A stretch of 64,000 nucleotides of DNA, taken from an uncultured Clostridia bacterium (lineage in GTDB: Bacteria > Bacillota > Clostridia > TANB77 > CAG-508). Every line of letters starts with the position of its first letter. Positions within the stretch are counted from its first letter, which is position 1. The notes under the pieces are model-generated. The model did not search any database. It had not been told where the DNA came from and saw only the letters and a list, made by a program, of their open reading frames with translations. The stretch is taken from assembly GCA_934162255.1 (NCBI GenBank), contig CAKPIG010000003.1:1-64000 (forward strand), in the 5' to 3' direction. The translations under genes were made by a program, and so were the position numbers. Positions 26,420 through 35,526 of this stretch are shown piece after piece.

Positions 26420-27853
26420 GTGAAAAATTTAAGAAGAACAAAAATAGTAGGAACAATAGGACCAGCAAGTGAACATAGACTTAAAGAATTATTTGAAGCA
26501 GGTTTAAACGTATGTAGAATTAACTATTCTCATGGAAGTTGGGAAGAACAAAAAGAAAAAACAGAAGAAATAATAAGACTAAGAGAAGAATTAGAATTAC
26601 CAATTCCAATGATATTAGATATGCAAGGACCTGAAATAAGAACAGGAATGTTAATTACAGGAAAAAGTGAAAAAATCATGCTAGAAGACGGCCAAAAATT
26701 TACATTTGTAAATGAAGATATAGTTGGAGATAAAGACAAAGTTTCTGTAACATATAAAGAATTATATAAAGATGTAAAACCAGGAGCTAAAGTTCTAATA
26801 GATGATGGAGCAATTGAATTAGTTGTAGATGAAATAAAAGATAAAGATATTATATGTACAGTAGTTCATGGAAATCCATTAGGAAGTAGAAAAACAATCA
26901 ATTTACCAGGAACATCTGTAAGATTACCAGCATTAAAAGAAAAAGATATAGCAGATTTAAAAACTGCATGTGAACATGATTATGACTTTGTTGCAATGTC
27001 ATTTACAAGAAATAAAGATGACATCATGCAAGTAAGAAAAGTATTAGACGAAAATGGTGGAAAAGATATCCAGATAATAACAAAAGTTGAAAACCAAGAA
27101 GGCCTAGAAAACATGGAGGAAATAGTAAAATATGCAGATGCTCAAATGATAGCTCGTGGAGACATGGCAACAGAAACAGATTATACAGAACCACCAGTAA
27201 TGCAAAAGAAATTCATAAGACTTGCAAATAAATCAGGAAAACCTGCAATCACAGCAACACAAATGCTAGAATCAATGACTCATAATCCATTGCCAACAAG
27301 AGCAGAAGCAAGTGACGTTGCAAATGCAATATATGATAGAACAAGTGCAGTAATGCTTTCAGGAGAATGTGCAATGGGAGATTATCCTGTTGAATGTGTA
27401 AAAGCAATGGTAAAAATAGCTAGTAGGGTTGAACCAGATATAAGATATTGGAGAAGATTTGATAATAATGAATTTTTAGATTTATCAGAAGACGAAACAA
27501 AAATAGCATATTCAGCTTGTATAACAGCTAAAAATATAGGAGCAGATGCAATTGTTGCATATACACATACAGGAGATTCAGCAAGAAGACTTGCAGGACT
27601 TGGAGCAGGTTGCCCAATTTTAGCAGTTACAGATAGTAGAAGAACATTCTATCAATTAGCATTAGCATGGAATGTAACACCAATATTTGTTGAAGGTGAA
27701 GAAACAATTGATGAAACAGTTGAAAAAGGAATTCAAAAACTAAAAGAAAAAGGAATCCTAGAAAAAGGAGATGTTGTAATACTTTCAGGAGGAGCACAAA
27801 CATTCACAAATGGAATGGACCAAAAAGTTCTTGGAGGAATTTTAAGAGTATAG
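26420..27853 (+). CDS. pyk: Pyruvate kinase
   Basis: This 477-residue glycolytic enzyme transfers phosphate from PEP to ADP. Motifs include RTKIVGTIGPASE, RINYSHG, QGPEIRTG, ITKVENQEGLENM, IARGDMATE and the signature ITATQMLESMTHNPLPTRAEASDVANA (first 20 residues cover the catalytic Lys/Thr region). It has the short form without the extra C-terminal PEP-utiliser domain found in Bacillus. The start is GTG, backed by AGGAGG 8 nt upstream. It is monocistronic with its own promoter and terminator. Confidence 0.96.
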   Translation: MKNLRRTKIVGTIGPASEHRLKELFEAGLNVCRINYSHGSWEEQKEKTEEIIRLREELELPIPMILDMQGPEIRTGMLITGKSEKIMLEDGQKFTFVNEDIVGDKDKVSVTYKELYKDVKPGAKVLIDDGAIELVVDEIKDKDIICTVVHGNPLGSRKTINLPGTSVRLPALKEKDIADLKTACEHDYDFVAMSFTRNKDDIMQVRKVLDENGGKDIQIITKVENQEGLENMEEIVKYADAQMIARGDMATETDYTEPPVMQKKFIRLANKSGKPAITATQMLESMTHNPLPTRAEASDVANAIYDRTSAVMLSGECAMGDYPVECVKAMVKIASRVEPDIRYWRRFDNNEFLDLSEDETKIAYSACITAKNIGADAIVAYTHTGDSARRLAGLGAGCPILAVTDSRRTFYQLALAWNVTPIFVEGEETIDETVEKGIQKLKEKGILEKGDVVILSGGAQTFTNGMDQKVLGGILRV

Positions 27854-27862
27854 AAGTAAAAG

Positions 27863-27898
27863 TAGAGATTAAACAGAAATGCTTAATCCCTATTTTTT
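27863..27898 (+). terminator. Terminator of pyk
   Basis: A 10-bp stem (27863-27872 with 27883-27892, one mismatch) with a T-rich tail. Confidence 0.65.
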
Positions 27899-27912
27899 AT
27901 TATGTAAAAAGC

Positions 27913-27941
27913 TTGATATTTTTATCGAAAAATAGTAAAAT
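27913..27941 (+). promoter_or_regulatory. Promoter of der-plsY-gpsA
   Basis: TTGATA, a 17-bp spacer and TAAAAT lie about 30 bp before the der ATG. Confidence 0.6.
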
Positions 27942-27972
27942 ATAAGTGCGAAAAATAGTGGAGGTATTGAAA

Positions 27973-29307
27973 ATGGGAAAACCAACAGTAGCAATAATAG
28001 GGAAACCAAATGTAGGAAAATCAACATTTTTTAATTACATAGTAGGAAGCAGAATATCAATAGTTGAAGATACTCCAGGAGTTACAAGAGATAGAGTATA
28101 TGCAGAAACAAACTGGAGAGGAAGGAACTTTACAGTAGTAGATACAGCTGGTATAGAACCTGAATCTGAAGATATAATAATATCACAAATGAGAGAACAA
28201 GCCAAAATTGCAATAGATATAGCTGATGTTATCTTATTTTTAACAGATATAAAACAAGGTGTAACAGCAGTAGACCAAGAAATTGCATTAATGCTTAAAA
28301 AATCTAAAAAACCTGTAGTATTAGTTTGCAACAAAGCAGACAATATGAGTAAAGACAAAGATGATATATATGAATTCTACAATTTAGGAATGGGAGAACC
28401 ATATCCTGTATCTGCGGCAAATGCATTAGGAATAGGAGATGTACTTGATGCAATATATGAGAATTTTCCAGAAAAAGACCCAAATGAAGATGAAGATGAC
28501 AAAATAAAGGTAGCTGTTATAGGAAAGCCAAATGTAGGAAAATCATCATTAATAAACAAAATCCTTGGAGAAAATAGAACAATAGTAAGTAATATTGCAG
28601 GAACAACAAGAGATGCAATAGACACTGAATATGAAAATCAATATGGAAAATATGTATTAATAGATACAGCAGGAGTTAGAAGAAAAAGCAAAGTAACTGA
28701 ATCAATAGAAAAATTTAGTATAATGAGAACACTACTTGCAATAGAAAGAGCAGATGTATGTCTTATGATGATAGACGCTTTAGAAGGTGTAACAGACCAA
28801 GATGCTAAAATTGCAGGAGAGGCTCATGAAGCAGGAAAAGGAATAATAATAGTAGTAAATAAATGGGATGAATATGAAAAAGAAACAGGAACACTTGAAA
28901 AATACAAAAAAGAAGTTTACAATAAACTCTCATATTTATCATATGCACCAATGATATTTATTTCAGCTAAAACAGGTCAAAGAGTAGATAAATTATTTGG
29001 AATGATAAATAATGTAGCAGAACAAAATTCAAGAAGAATTGCAACATCTGTATTAAATCAAGTTATAAATGAAGCAATTGCAATAGTTCAACCACCATCA
29101 GATAAAGGAAGAAGATTAAAAATATTATATGGAACGCAAGCAAGTACAAAACCACCAACATTTGTAATATTTGTAAATAACAAAGAACTGTTCCATTTTT
29201 CATATGAAAGATATTTAGTAAATCAAATAAGAAAAGAATTCGGATTGGAAGGGACTCCAATAAGAATAATAGTTAGAGAAAAACATGAGAAAGGTGATGA
29301 TGATTAA
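27973..29307 (+). CDS. der: Ribosome assembly GTPase Der (EngA)
   Basis: This 444-residue protein has two tandem G domains. GKPNVGKST near residue 8 and DTAGIE of the first are followed by GKPNVGKSS and DTAGVRR of the second (from about residue 178). A KH-like C-terminal domain (GRRLKILYGTQ ... PPTFVIFVN) completes it. Der acts in 50S subunit assembly. The ATG at 27973 is preferred over a GTG at 27946 because GGAGG lies 8 nt before it. The stop overlaps the plsY start (TAATG), indicating translational coupling. Confidence 0.96.
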   Translation: MGKPTVAIIGKPNVGKSTFFNYIVGSRISIVEDTPGVTRDRVYAETNWRGRNFTVVDTAGIEPESEDIIISQMREQAKIAIDIADVILFLTDIKQGVTAVDQEIALMLKKSKKPVVLVCNKADNMSKDKDDIYEFYNLGMGEPYPVSAANALGIGDVLDAIYENFPEKDPNEDEDDKIKVAVIGKPNVGKSSLINKILGENRTIVSNIAGTTRDAIDTEYENQYGKYVLIDTAGVRRKSKVTESIEKFSIMRTLLAIERADVCLMMIDALEGVTDQDAKIAGEAHEAGKGIIIVVNKWDEYEKETGTLEKYKKEVYNKLSYLSYAPMIFISAKTGQRVDKLFGMINNVAEQNSRRIATSVLNQVINEAIAIVQPPSDKGRRLKILYGTQASTKPPTFVIFVNNKELFHFSYERYLVNQIRKEFGLEGTPIRIIVREKHEKGDDD

Positions 29308-29936
29308 TGTTACCATATATAATAGTAGCAATAGCTGCGTATTTAATAGGAAGTATAAGCTTTTCAGTAATAATTAGTAAAAAAATTGCAGGATTTGATG
29401 TAAGAGAAAAAGGAAGTGGAAATGCAGGAGCAACAAATATGTTGCGTTCAGTGGGAAAAAAGGCTGCAGTATTAACATTAATTTGTGATGCACTAAAAGG
29501 AGTTGTTGCTATATTATTTGCCATAATAGTTGGAGCAATAGCCAAAAATTCAGATAAAGCATTATTAGTACAAATTGCAGGAATACTAGTAGTTATAGGA
29601 CATACATTTCCTATATTCTTTGGATTTAAAGGAGGAAAAGGAGTTGCAACATCTTTAGGAGTTGTATTAATGACTAATTGGAAAATAGGACTAATTTGCT
29701 TAGTATTTGCATTAGTACTAATGGCATTAACAAGAATGGTCTCAATGGGATCTGTTGGAGCAGCAGTACTGTTCCCAGTTTTAACTTTATTTATACATAC
29801 AAACTACACAATATCAGAAGGAAGCAGTTATTTAATATATAGTATAATTTTAGCATTAATAGTTGCATTTAATCATAGAAGCAATATACAAAGAATATTA
29901 AACGGAACAGAAAACAAATTAAGTTTTAAAAAATAG
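29307..29936 (+). CDS. plsY: Glycerol-3-phosphate acyltransferase PlsY
   Basis: This 209-residue polytopic membrane enzyme acylates glycerol-3-phosphate using acyl-phosphate, the first committed phospholipid step. The conserved blocks GSISFSVIISK, REKGSGNAGATNMLRSVG, GHTFPIFFGFKGGKGVAT and the C-terminal NHRSNIQRILNGTENK are present, with about five membrane segments. It is coupled to der by a one-base overlap and followed by a signal-peptide protein and gpsA, which makes its substrate. Confidence 0.96.
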   Translation: MLPYIIVAIAAYLIGSISFSVIISKKIAGFDVREKGSGNAGATNMLRSVGKKAAVLTLICDALKGVVAILFAIIVGAIAKNSDKALLVQIAGILVVIGHTFPIFFGFKGGKGVATSLGVVLMTNWKIGLICLVFALVLMALTRMVSMGSVGAAVLFPVLTLFIHTNYTISEGSSYLIYSIILALIVAFNHRSNIQRILNGTENKLSFKK

Positions 29937-29945
29937 GAGATACCC

Positions 29946-30542
29946 ATGAAAAAAATTATTTCAATAATAATATTGATTACAATAATAGCAATTGGTACAA
30001 TTGCAATGGCAGAAAATGAAAAAATGACACAACTAAAATTAGAAATAGCTAATGCAGATGAAGATTGCAAAGTATATATGTTATTACCTAAAAAATATAT
30101 TCAATATGCTATAGAACATGATAATTTAGATTTTGGATATGATGGAGCAAATACATTAATAGAAAGAAATATACCAAGTATAATAGTAAATGTAAATAAG
30201 GTACAAAAGGATATTTTTAAAGATGATGGAATAGAATATGTCCAAATAGAATTAGAAGATTTTAGTGATAATATATACTTATTTAACATATTAGATGATT
30301 ATCCTGAATTAGATATGATATATAGAATAAAGTCAAACACCAAAGATGATTTACTTATTATAAAAGATTTGAAAAAAGAAAATCATAAATGTAATATTAA
30401 ATATGATTACAAAGAAAACACAGTTAAAACAGAAAAAGAATCAAAAATAAAAATAAGCTATAATTGGAGTTGGTGGCAGACCATAGCAGTTATACTATTA
30501 ATTATATTTATATCATATCTATTTAAAAGGAGGAATTCATAA
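29946..30542 (+). CDS. Secreted/membrane-anchored protein of unknown function
   Basis: This 198-residue protein has a typical signal peptide (MKKIISIIILITIIAIG, cleavage near AMA-EN around residue 23), an acidic extracytoplasmic region and a C-terminal membrane helix (WWQTIAVILLIIFISYLF) ending in KRR. This is a type I single-pass arrangement. I do not recognise a family. It is embedded in the plsY-gpsA operon: it starts 9 bp after plsY and its stop overlaps the gpsA start (TAATG). Confidence 0.75.
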   Translation: MKKIISIIILITIIAIGTIAMAENEKMTQLKLEIANADEDCKVYMLLPKKYIQYAIEHDNLDFGYDGANTLIERNIPSIIVNVNKVQKDIFKDDGIEYVQIELEDFSDNIYLFNILDDYPELDMIYRIKSNTKDDLLIIKDLKKENHKCNIKYDYKENTVKTEKESKIKISYNWSWWQTIAVILLIIFISYLFKRRNS

Positions 30543-31528
30543 TGAAAAAAATAGCAATAATAGGTAGTGGAAGCTGGGGAATTGCCTTAGCAATACATCT
30601 TGTAAACTTAGGAAATGAAATAAAAGTTTGGTCTTTTTTAGAAGAAGAGAGAGACTTAATAAATAATGAAAGAAAATGCAAATTTTTACCTGAAATACAA
30701 ATACCAGAAGGAATAAAATGTACAACATCATTTGAAGAAGCAATAGAAGACTCAGACTTTATCATACATGTAACACCATCAAAATTTACTAGAGAGATTG
30801 TAAAACAATATAAACAATATGTAAAAAATCAGCCAATAATAATTTGTTCAAAAGGATTTGAAAAAGATACATTATACACACTTGATGAAGTTGTAGAAGA
30901 GGAAATACCAAATGCCAAAATAGCAGTTCTATCAGGCCCAAGCCATGCAGAAGAAGTATCAATAGCAATGCCAACTGTTTTAGTTGCAGCATCAAAATAT
31001 GATTATATACTAAAGATTATACAAGATACATTTATGTCAGAAAAAATGAGAATATACACATCAAGAGATGTAAAAGGAGTAGAACTTGGAGGAGCATTAA
31101 AAAACATAATTGCATTTTGTGCTGGAGTTGCAGCAGGAATAGGTTTAGGAGATAATACATTTGCAGCACTAGTTACAAGAGGATTATCAGAACTCGCAAG
31201 ATTAGGAGTAGAGCTTGGAGGGCAAAAAGAAACATTATATGGATTAAGCGGATTAGGTGATTTAATCGTAACATGTTTAAGTGAGCATAGCAGAAATAGA
31301 AGAGCAGGCAGACTTATAGGACAAGGAAAAAGCATTGAAGAAACAAAAAAAGAAGTTGGAATGACAATTGAAAGTATTGATAATATAGAAGTTGCATATG
31401 AATTAGGAAAAATCCATAATGTTGAAATGCCAATAGTAGAATCAGTTTATAATATATTATATAATGGATTAAAACCACAAGAAGCAGTTAATATGCTTAT
31501 GAATAGAGCAAGAAAAAGCGAAGACTAA
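30542..31528 (+). CDS. gpsA: Glycerol-3-phosphate dehydrogenase [NAD(P)+]
   Basis: This 328-residue enzyme reduces dihydroxyacetone phosphate to sn-glycerol-3-phosphate for lipid synthesis. It has the dinucleotide-binding GSGSWGIALAIHL at the N-terminus, VLSGPSHAEEV, the catalytic-lysine region ALKNIIAFCAGVAAGIGLGDN, and GLGDLIVTC followed by SRNRRAGRLIGQG. AGGAGG lies 6 nt before the ATG, which overlaps the preceding stop. In many Firmicutes spoIVA follows gpsA. Here it does not; spoIVA lies 25 kb away. Confidence 0.96.
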   Translation: MKKIAIIGSGSWGIALAIHLVNLGNEIKVWSFLEEERDLINNERKCKFLPEIQIPEGIKCTTSFEEAIEDSDFIIHVTPSKFTREIVKQYKQYVKNQPIIICSKGFEKDTLYTLDEVVEEEIPNAKIAVLSGPSHAEEVSIAMPTVLVAASKYDYILKIIQDTFMSEKMRIYTSRDVKGVELGGALKNIIAFCAGVAAGIGLGDNTFAALVTRGLSELARLGVELGGQKETLYGLSGLGDLIVTCLSEHSRNRRAGRLIGQGKSIEETKKEVGMTIESIDNIEVAYELGKIHNVEMPIVESVYNILYNGLKPQEAVNMLMNRARKSED

Positions 31529-31591
31529 TACATAAATTTTTTTAGATTACTAATAATAAGTAATAAATAAAATTAAGGGAGGAAATTAAAA

Positions 31592-32059
31592 ATGGAATTT
31601 TTTAATAAATTAGGAAAAAAAGCAAGTGAAGCATATGATGTAACAGCTAAAAAAACAGGAGAATTAGCAAGAGAAGCAAAATTAAGATTAAAAATGAATG
31701 AAAATAAATCAGACATAAATGATTTATACAAAGAAATAGGAAAAAAAGTATATGAAAAACATGTAAGAGAAGAAAATATTGATATAAAAACAGAATTAGA
31801 AGAAGAATGTACAAAAATAGATGTTTTAGCAGCAGATACAGAAGCATGTTTAAAATCTATATTAGAATTAAGAAAGAAAAAACAATGCCCAAAATGTCAT
31901 ACTGAATTAGAATTAGATGCATTATATTGCTCAAAATGTGGTGAAAAACAACCAGAGGAAGAAGTACTTGAAGCAGAAGTTGTAGAAACAGAAGCAGATA
32001 GTGAAACAGATAAAAATGAAGAAAAAGAAGAAACATCAGAAGCGGAGAATAAAGAATAA
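31592..32059 (+). CDS. Zinc-ribbon protein with helical N-terminus
   Basis: This 155-residue soluble protein has residues 1-95 helical and amphipathic. A zinc ribbon with Cys99, Cys102, Cys113 and Cys116 follows, then a strongly acidic tail (Glu-rich, 121-155). The FFNKLGKKASEAYDVTAKKTG start is common to a group of clostridial zinc-ribbon proteins of unknown role. GGGAGG lies 9 nt before the ATG, and its stop overlaps the dtd start by one base. Confidence 0.75.
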   Translation: MEFFNKLGKKASEAYDVTAKKTGELAREAKLRLKMNENKSDINDLYKEIGKKVYEKHVREENIDIKTELEEECTKIDVLAADTEACLKSILELRKKKQCPKCHTELELDALYCSKCGEKQPEEEVLEAEVVETEADSETDKNEEKEETSEAENKE

Positions 32060-32496
32060 TGAAATTAATAGTGCAGAGAGTAAAGCACGCTAGTGTAAAA
32101 GTTGAAGAAGAAATAGTAGGAAAAATAGAACAAGGATTTTTAGTACTATTAGGTGTAAAACAGGGAGATACTAAAGAACAGGCAGATTACTTAGTAAAAA
32201 AACTATGTAACTTAAGAGTTTTTTCAGATGAAAATGGGAAAATGAATTTAGCTTTAAAAGATATAAATGGAAAATTATTGATAGTATCTCAATTTACACT
32301 ATATGCAAATTGCAATGACGGAAATAGACCAAGTTTTATAGAGTCAGAAAAACCTGAAAGAGCAAATGAATTATACGAATATTTTTGCAAAGAATGTGAA
32401 AAAAATAATGTAATTGTTCAAAAAGGAATATTTGGAGCAGACATGAAAGTAGAATTATTAAATGATGGTCCAGTAACAATTATTTTAGAAAAATAG
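32059..32496 (+). CDS. dtd: D-aminoacyl-tRNA deacylase
   Basis: This 145-residue enzyme removes D-amino acids mischarged onto tRNA. It begins MKLIVQRVKHASV. The catalytic loop SQFTLYAN (near residue 80) and the cross-subunit motif NDGPVTI near the C-terminus, equivalent to the Gly-cisPro element, are both present. It is translationally coupled to the zinc-ribbon gene. Confidence 0.95.
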   Translation: MKLIVQRVKHASVKVEEEIVGKIEQGFLVLLGVKQGDTKEQADYLVKKLCNLRVFSDENGKMNLALKDINGKLLIVSQFTLYANCNDGNRPSFIESEKPERANELYEYFCKECEKNNVIVQKGIFGADMKVELLNDGPVTIILEK

Positions 32497-32498
32497 TA

Positions 32499-32780
32499 TC
32501 AATATGGATATCTCTCAAAAAGATATTTTATAATAATATCTGCATTATTGGGAGAAATTCTTATAAATAAATTTTGGTCAAGAGAAATCCACATAATAAT
32601 ATCAAAATTACTGATATTATCTACAAATGCAGCAATAATTTCAGCTAAATCTACAGGATTTAAAAAATCAGAAGTCCAAGACATAGAGTTATCTATGTCT
32701 ATTTCTTTATCATAAAACTTATATAAAAATTCAGAAATATCATCTGACTTAGAACTAAGTAAAAAAACTTTTGCAATCAT
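32499..32780 (-). CDS. Hypothetical protein
   Basis: This 93-residue acidic protein begins MIAKVFLLSSKSDDISEF, with no signal peptide or membrane segment. The family is not recognised. AAGGAG at 6-7 nt before the ATG supports it as real. It is convergent with dtd, with only 2 bp between the stops. Confidence 0.65.
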   Translation of the reverse strand: MIAKVFLLSSKSDDISEFLYKFYDKEIDIDNSMSWTSDFLNPVDLAEIIAAFVDNISNFDIIMWISLDQNLFIRISPNNADIIIKYLFERYPY

Positions 32781-32879
32781 AAAAACTCCTTTTTAGGTAT
32801 TATATGAAAAAGATAAAAAAATATACTTTGGAATAGAAATTCAAAATACAGAAATAATATAAAAGAGGAGGTTTGAAAA

Positions 32880-33053
32880 ATGGAAGAAAAACAAAAAATA
32901 AATTGTACTGTAGAAAGCTGTGTATATCAAGATGAAAAAAATAAAAGATGTACACTACAATCTATTACTGTAAAACCAACAAAAGATTGCTCATCAGGAA
33001 AAACAGATGAATCAATGTGTGGAAGTTATGATAGACTATTGACAAATAAATAA
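32880..33053 (+). CDS. DUF1540 cysteine-rich small protein
   Basis: This 57-residue protein begins MEEKQKINCTVESCVYQ and has four cysteines spaced C-x4-C-x9-C ... DCSSG ... MCGSY, the DUF1540 pattern (C...C.y...n.C.a..I.V...a....T.C.tF). It probably binds a metal ion. Function is unknown; related small proteins are common in spore-forming Clostridia. GAGGAGG lies 7 nt before the ATG. The fba gene follows 44 bp on with its own ribosome-binding site. Confidence 0.75.
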   Translation: MEEKQKINCTVESCVYQDEKNKRCTLQSITVKPTKDCSSGKTDESMCGSYDRLLTNK

Positions 33054-33097
33054 AATAGAAATAAAATAGGGGCAGAAAAAGATAAGGAGTGATTTAA

Positions 33098-34030
33098 ATG
33101 TCATTAGTAACAACAAAAGAAATGTTTGAAAAATCAATGAAAGAAGGATTTGCAATAGGAGCATTTAATGTAAACAATATGGAACTTGTGCAAGGAATAG
33201 TAGATGCAGCAGCAGAAAACAATTCACCTGTAATATTACAAGCATCATCAAGTGCAATAAAATATGCTAGAATAAACTATTTGTTAAAAATGGTACAAGC
33301 AGCAGTTGAAGAACATCCTAATATACCAATTGTAATACATTTAGACCATGGTCCAGATTTTGAAACTTGCAAAATGTGTATAGATAATGGATTTACATCT
33401 GTAATGTTTGATGGTTCAAAATATGACTTTGAAGAAAATGTTAGATTAACAAAAGAAGTTGTAGATTACGCACATGCACATGGAGTTGTAGTTGAAGCTG
33501 AACTTGGAAAACTAGCAGGAATTGAAGATGAAGTTAATGTTTCAGAAAATGATGCAATATATACAAATCCAGCACAAGCTGAAGAATTTGTAAGAAGAAC
33601 AGGTTGTGATTCATTAGCAGTTGCAATCGGTACAAGCCATGGAGCATACAAATTCAAAGGAGAAGCAAAACTAAGATTTGATATTTTAAAACAAATAAAA
33701 GAAAGAATTCCAAATACACCAATAGTATTACATGGTGCATCAACTGTAATTCCAGAATTAGTTGACATGTGCAATCAATATGGAGGAAATATTCCAGGTG
33801 CAAAAGGAGTACCAGATGAATTATTACATGAAGCAAGTTTATCAGGAGTATCAAAAATCAATGTAGATACAGACTTAAGGCTAGCATTAACCGCAGGAAT
33901 AAGAAAAGTACTAACAGAAGAACCAAGTGTATTTGATCCAAGAAAATATCTAATTCCAGCAAGAGAATTAGTAAAAGAAACAGTATCTCATAAAATAAGA
34001 GATGTATTTGGTTCTGCAAATAAAGCATAA
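33098..34030 (+). CDS. fba: Class II fructose-1,6-bisphosphate aldolase
   Basis: This 310-residue zinc-dependent glycolytic aldolase has GAFNVNNMELVQGI near the N-terminus, the zinc-ligand segment VIHLDHGPDFETC, VEAELGKLAGIEDEV and HGASTVIPEL with a later zinc His. KINVDTDLRLA binds the substrate phosphate. AAGGAG lies 8 nt before the ATG. A short A+G-rich hairpin shared with smpB separates it from the convergent neighbour. Confidence 0.96.
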   Translation: MSLVTTKEMFEKSMKEGFAIGAFNVNNMELVQGIVDAAAENNSPVILQASSSAIKYARINYLLKMVQAAVEEHPNIPIVIHLDHGPDFETCKMCIDNGFTSVMFDGSKYDFEENVRLTKEVVDYAHAHGVVVEAELGKLAGIEDEVNVSENDAIYTNPAQAEEFVRRTGCDSLAVAIGTSHGAYKFKGEAKLRFDILKQIKERIPNTPIVLHGASTVIPELVDMCNQYGGNIPGAKGVPDELLHEASLSGVSKINVDTDLRLALTAGIRKVLTEEPSVFDPRKYLIPARELVKETVSHKIRDVFGSANKA

Positions 34031-34062
34031 AATAAGAGGAGAATTATTCTCCTCTTTGATTT
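34031..34062. terminator. Convergent terminator between fba and smpB
   Basis: AAGAGGAGAA and TTCTCCTCTT form a 9-10 bp stem between the two convergent stop codons, with A and T flanks. Confidence 0.7.
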
Positions 34063-34502
34063 ACTCTCATTGCTTTTTGCATTCTTCTTTCAGCATCCTT
34101 TTTTGCAATGTCTTGACGTTTATCATATAATTTCTTTCCTTTTCCTATACCAAGTTCAACTTTAACAATACTGCCTTTAAAATATAAACTAATAGGTATA
34201 AGTGAATATCCATCTTGTTTAATTTTACCATACAATTTATTAATTTCTCTTTTATTTAATAATAATTTTCTATTACGTAAAGGGTCTTTATTAAAAATAT
34301 TTCCATGTTCATATGGACTAATATGCATTGAATATATAAAACATTCTCCATTATTAAATCCAGCATAGCAATCTTTTAAATTTACTTTACCAGCTCTGAT
34401 AGACTTAATTTCAGTTCCGCTTAAAACAATGCCTGCTTCAATTTTATCTTCAATATTATTATGATATGCAGTTGGATTTTTTGCAATTAATTTTGTTTCC
34501 AT
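34044..34502 (-). CDS. smpB: SsrA-binding protein SmpB
   Basis: This 152-residue tmRNA-binding protein of trans-translation has KNPTAYHNNIEDKIEAG, the LSGTEIKSIRAGKVNLKD oligonucleotide-binding core, ISPYEHGN and the basic C-terminal KGKKLYDKRQDIAKKD. The ATG at 34502, preceded by AGAGG, gives the family start METKLIAKN; a further-upstream ATG would add 13 unrelated residues. The 3' end overlaps the convergent terminator shared with fba. tmRNA itself was not seen in the window. Confidence 0.95.
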   Translation of the reverse strand: METKLIAKNPTAYHNNIEDKIEAGIVLSGTEIKSIRAGKVNLKDCYAGFNNGECFIYSMHISPYEHGNIFNKDPLRNRKLLLNKREINKLYGKIKQDGYSLIPISLYFKGSIVKVELGIGKGKKLYDKRQDIAKKDAERRMQKAMRVNQRGE

Positions 34503-34562
34503 AATAACCTCTTTTCTGTAAAAATTATAGCATAAATACAAAAAGAAATCAATTAAAACAGA

Positions 34563-34940
34563 CTATTCATCATAATTATCATATCTTCTTTTAGAAGTAT
34601 TACTTGTATAATACCAAACTAATGCAATAATTAAAATAGCTGCAATAGCTAAAATAAGCCAAGTCCAAGCTGTAGATGACATACCTAAAAATGTACCAGT
34701 ATTTGCTGTTGTAGATGTAGATGTTCTATTTGCAGAATAATTCATATTGCTGTTTGTTCCATTAGTTACATCATGAACTGCATTTTCAATAGCATTTTCA
34801 GCACCACCAACAGTATTACGAACACCATTAACAGCATCATTCATAACATTATCACCATCTGTTCCAAAACAAAAAGGAATCAAGAAAGTAAATATTACGG
34901 CAATAGCAAAGCCAATGATAAAAAGTAATTTCTTGTTCAT
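34563..34940 (-). CDS. Membrane protein with Ser/Thr/Asn-rich middle
   Basis: This 125-residue protein has an N-terminal signal/anchor (about 4-26), a Gly/Asn/Ser/Thr-rich extracytoplasmic middle with an AVNGVRNTVGGAENAIENAV helix, and a C-terminal membrane helix (about 88-110) followed by TSNTSKRRYDNYDE. I recognise no named family. AAGGAGG lies 7 nt before the ATG. Confidence 0.65.
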   Translation of the reverse strand: MNKKLLFIIGFAIAVIFTFLIPFCFGTDGDNVMNDAVNGVRNTVGGAENAIENAVHDVTNGTNSNMNYSANRTSTSTTANTGTFLGMSSTAWTWLILAIAAILIIALVWYYTSNTSKRRYDNYDE

Positions 34941-35067
34941 AACAAATCCTCCTTAAAAATTAGTTTTATACATAATAAAACCTATTTATAGTATAAATTG
35001 TTTAAAACAAAATATACTTGCAAAAAAAAGAAAAATCATATACAATAACTAGGAAAAGAGGAAAAAA

Positions 35068-35526
35068 ATGAAAATAATTAAAAATTATGAAACAAATAAT
35101 TCAAAAATTGAAGAATTAAAAGAATTTGATAAACAAAAAACAAAAGTATTCAAATATATAACATATAAAAAAAGAACTGAACAAGAAATTAGAAATAAAT
35201 TCAGAGGGCAAATAGATGAAAATATGTTAGAAGACATAATAGAATATCTAAAAGAAGCAAAATACATAAATGATAATGAATTTATTGAAAGACAAGTAAA
35301 TGAATATATGATTTTAAAAACATTATCAATAAAAGAAATAAAATATAAACTAATGCAAAAAGGTATTAACAGAAAACTAATAGAAGAATATATAGAAAAA
35401 AATTATGAAAAACTAAAACAATATCAAGACAAATGCATAGAAAAAATAAAAGCCAAAAAAGCAGGAACAATGGATGAACAAGAAATAGAGCAATACTTAT
35501 ATAGGAAAGGATATAAATGTGATTAA
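35068..35526 (+). CDS. recX: RecX family regulator
   Basis: This 152-residue, Lys/Glu-rich helical protein has the three-helix RecX repeats: YITYKKRTEQEIRNKF, a YLKEAKYINDNEFIERQ block and IKEIKYKLMQKGINRKLI. RecX modulates RecA filaments. The GAAAAGAGG upstream supports the ATG. Its last codons overlap the GTG start of scpA. recA is not in the window. Confidence 0.85.
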   Translation: MKIIKNYETNNSKIEELKEFDKQKTKVFKYITYKKRTEQEIRNKFRGQIDENMLEDIIEYLKEAKYINDNEFIERQVNEYMILKTLSIKEIKYKLMQKGINRKLIEEYIEKNYEKLKQYQDKCIEKIKAKKAGTMDEQEIEQYLYRKGYKCD

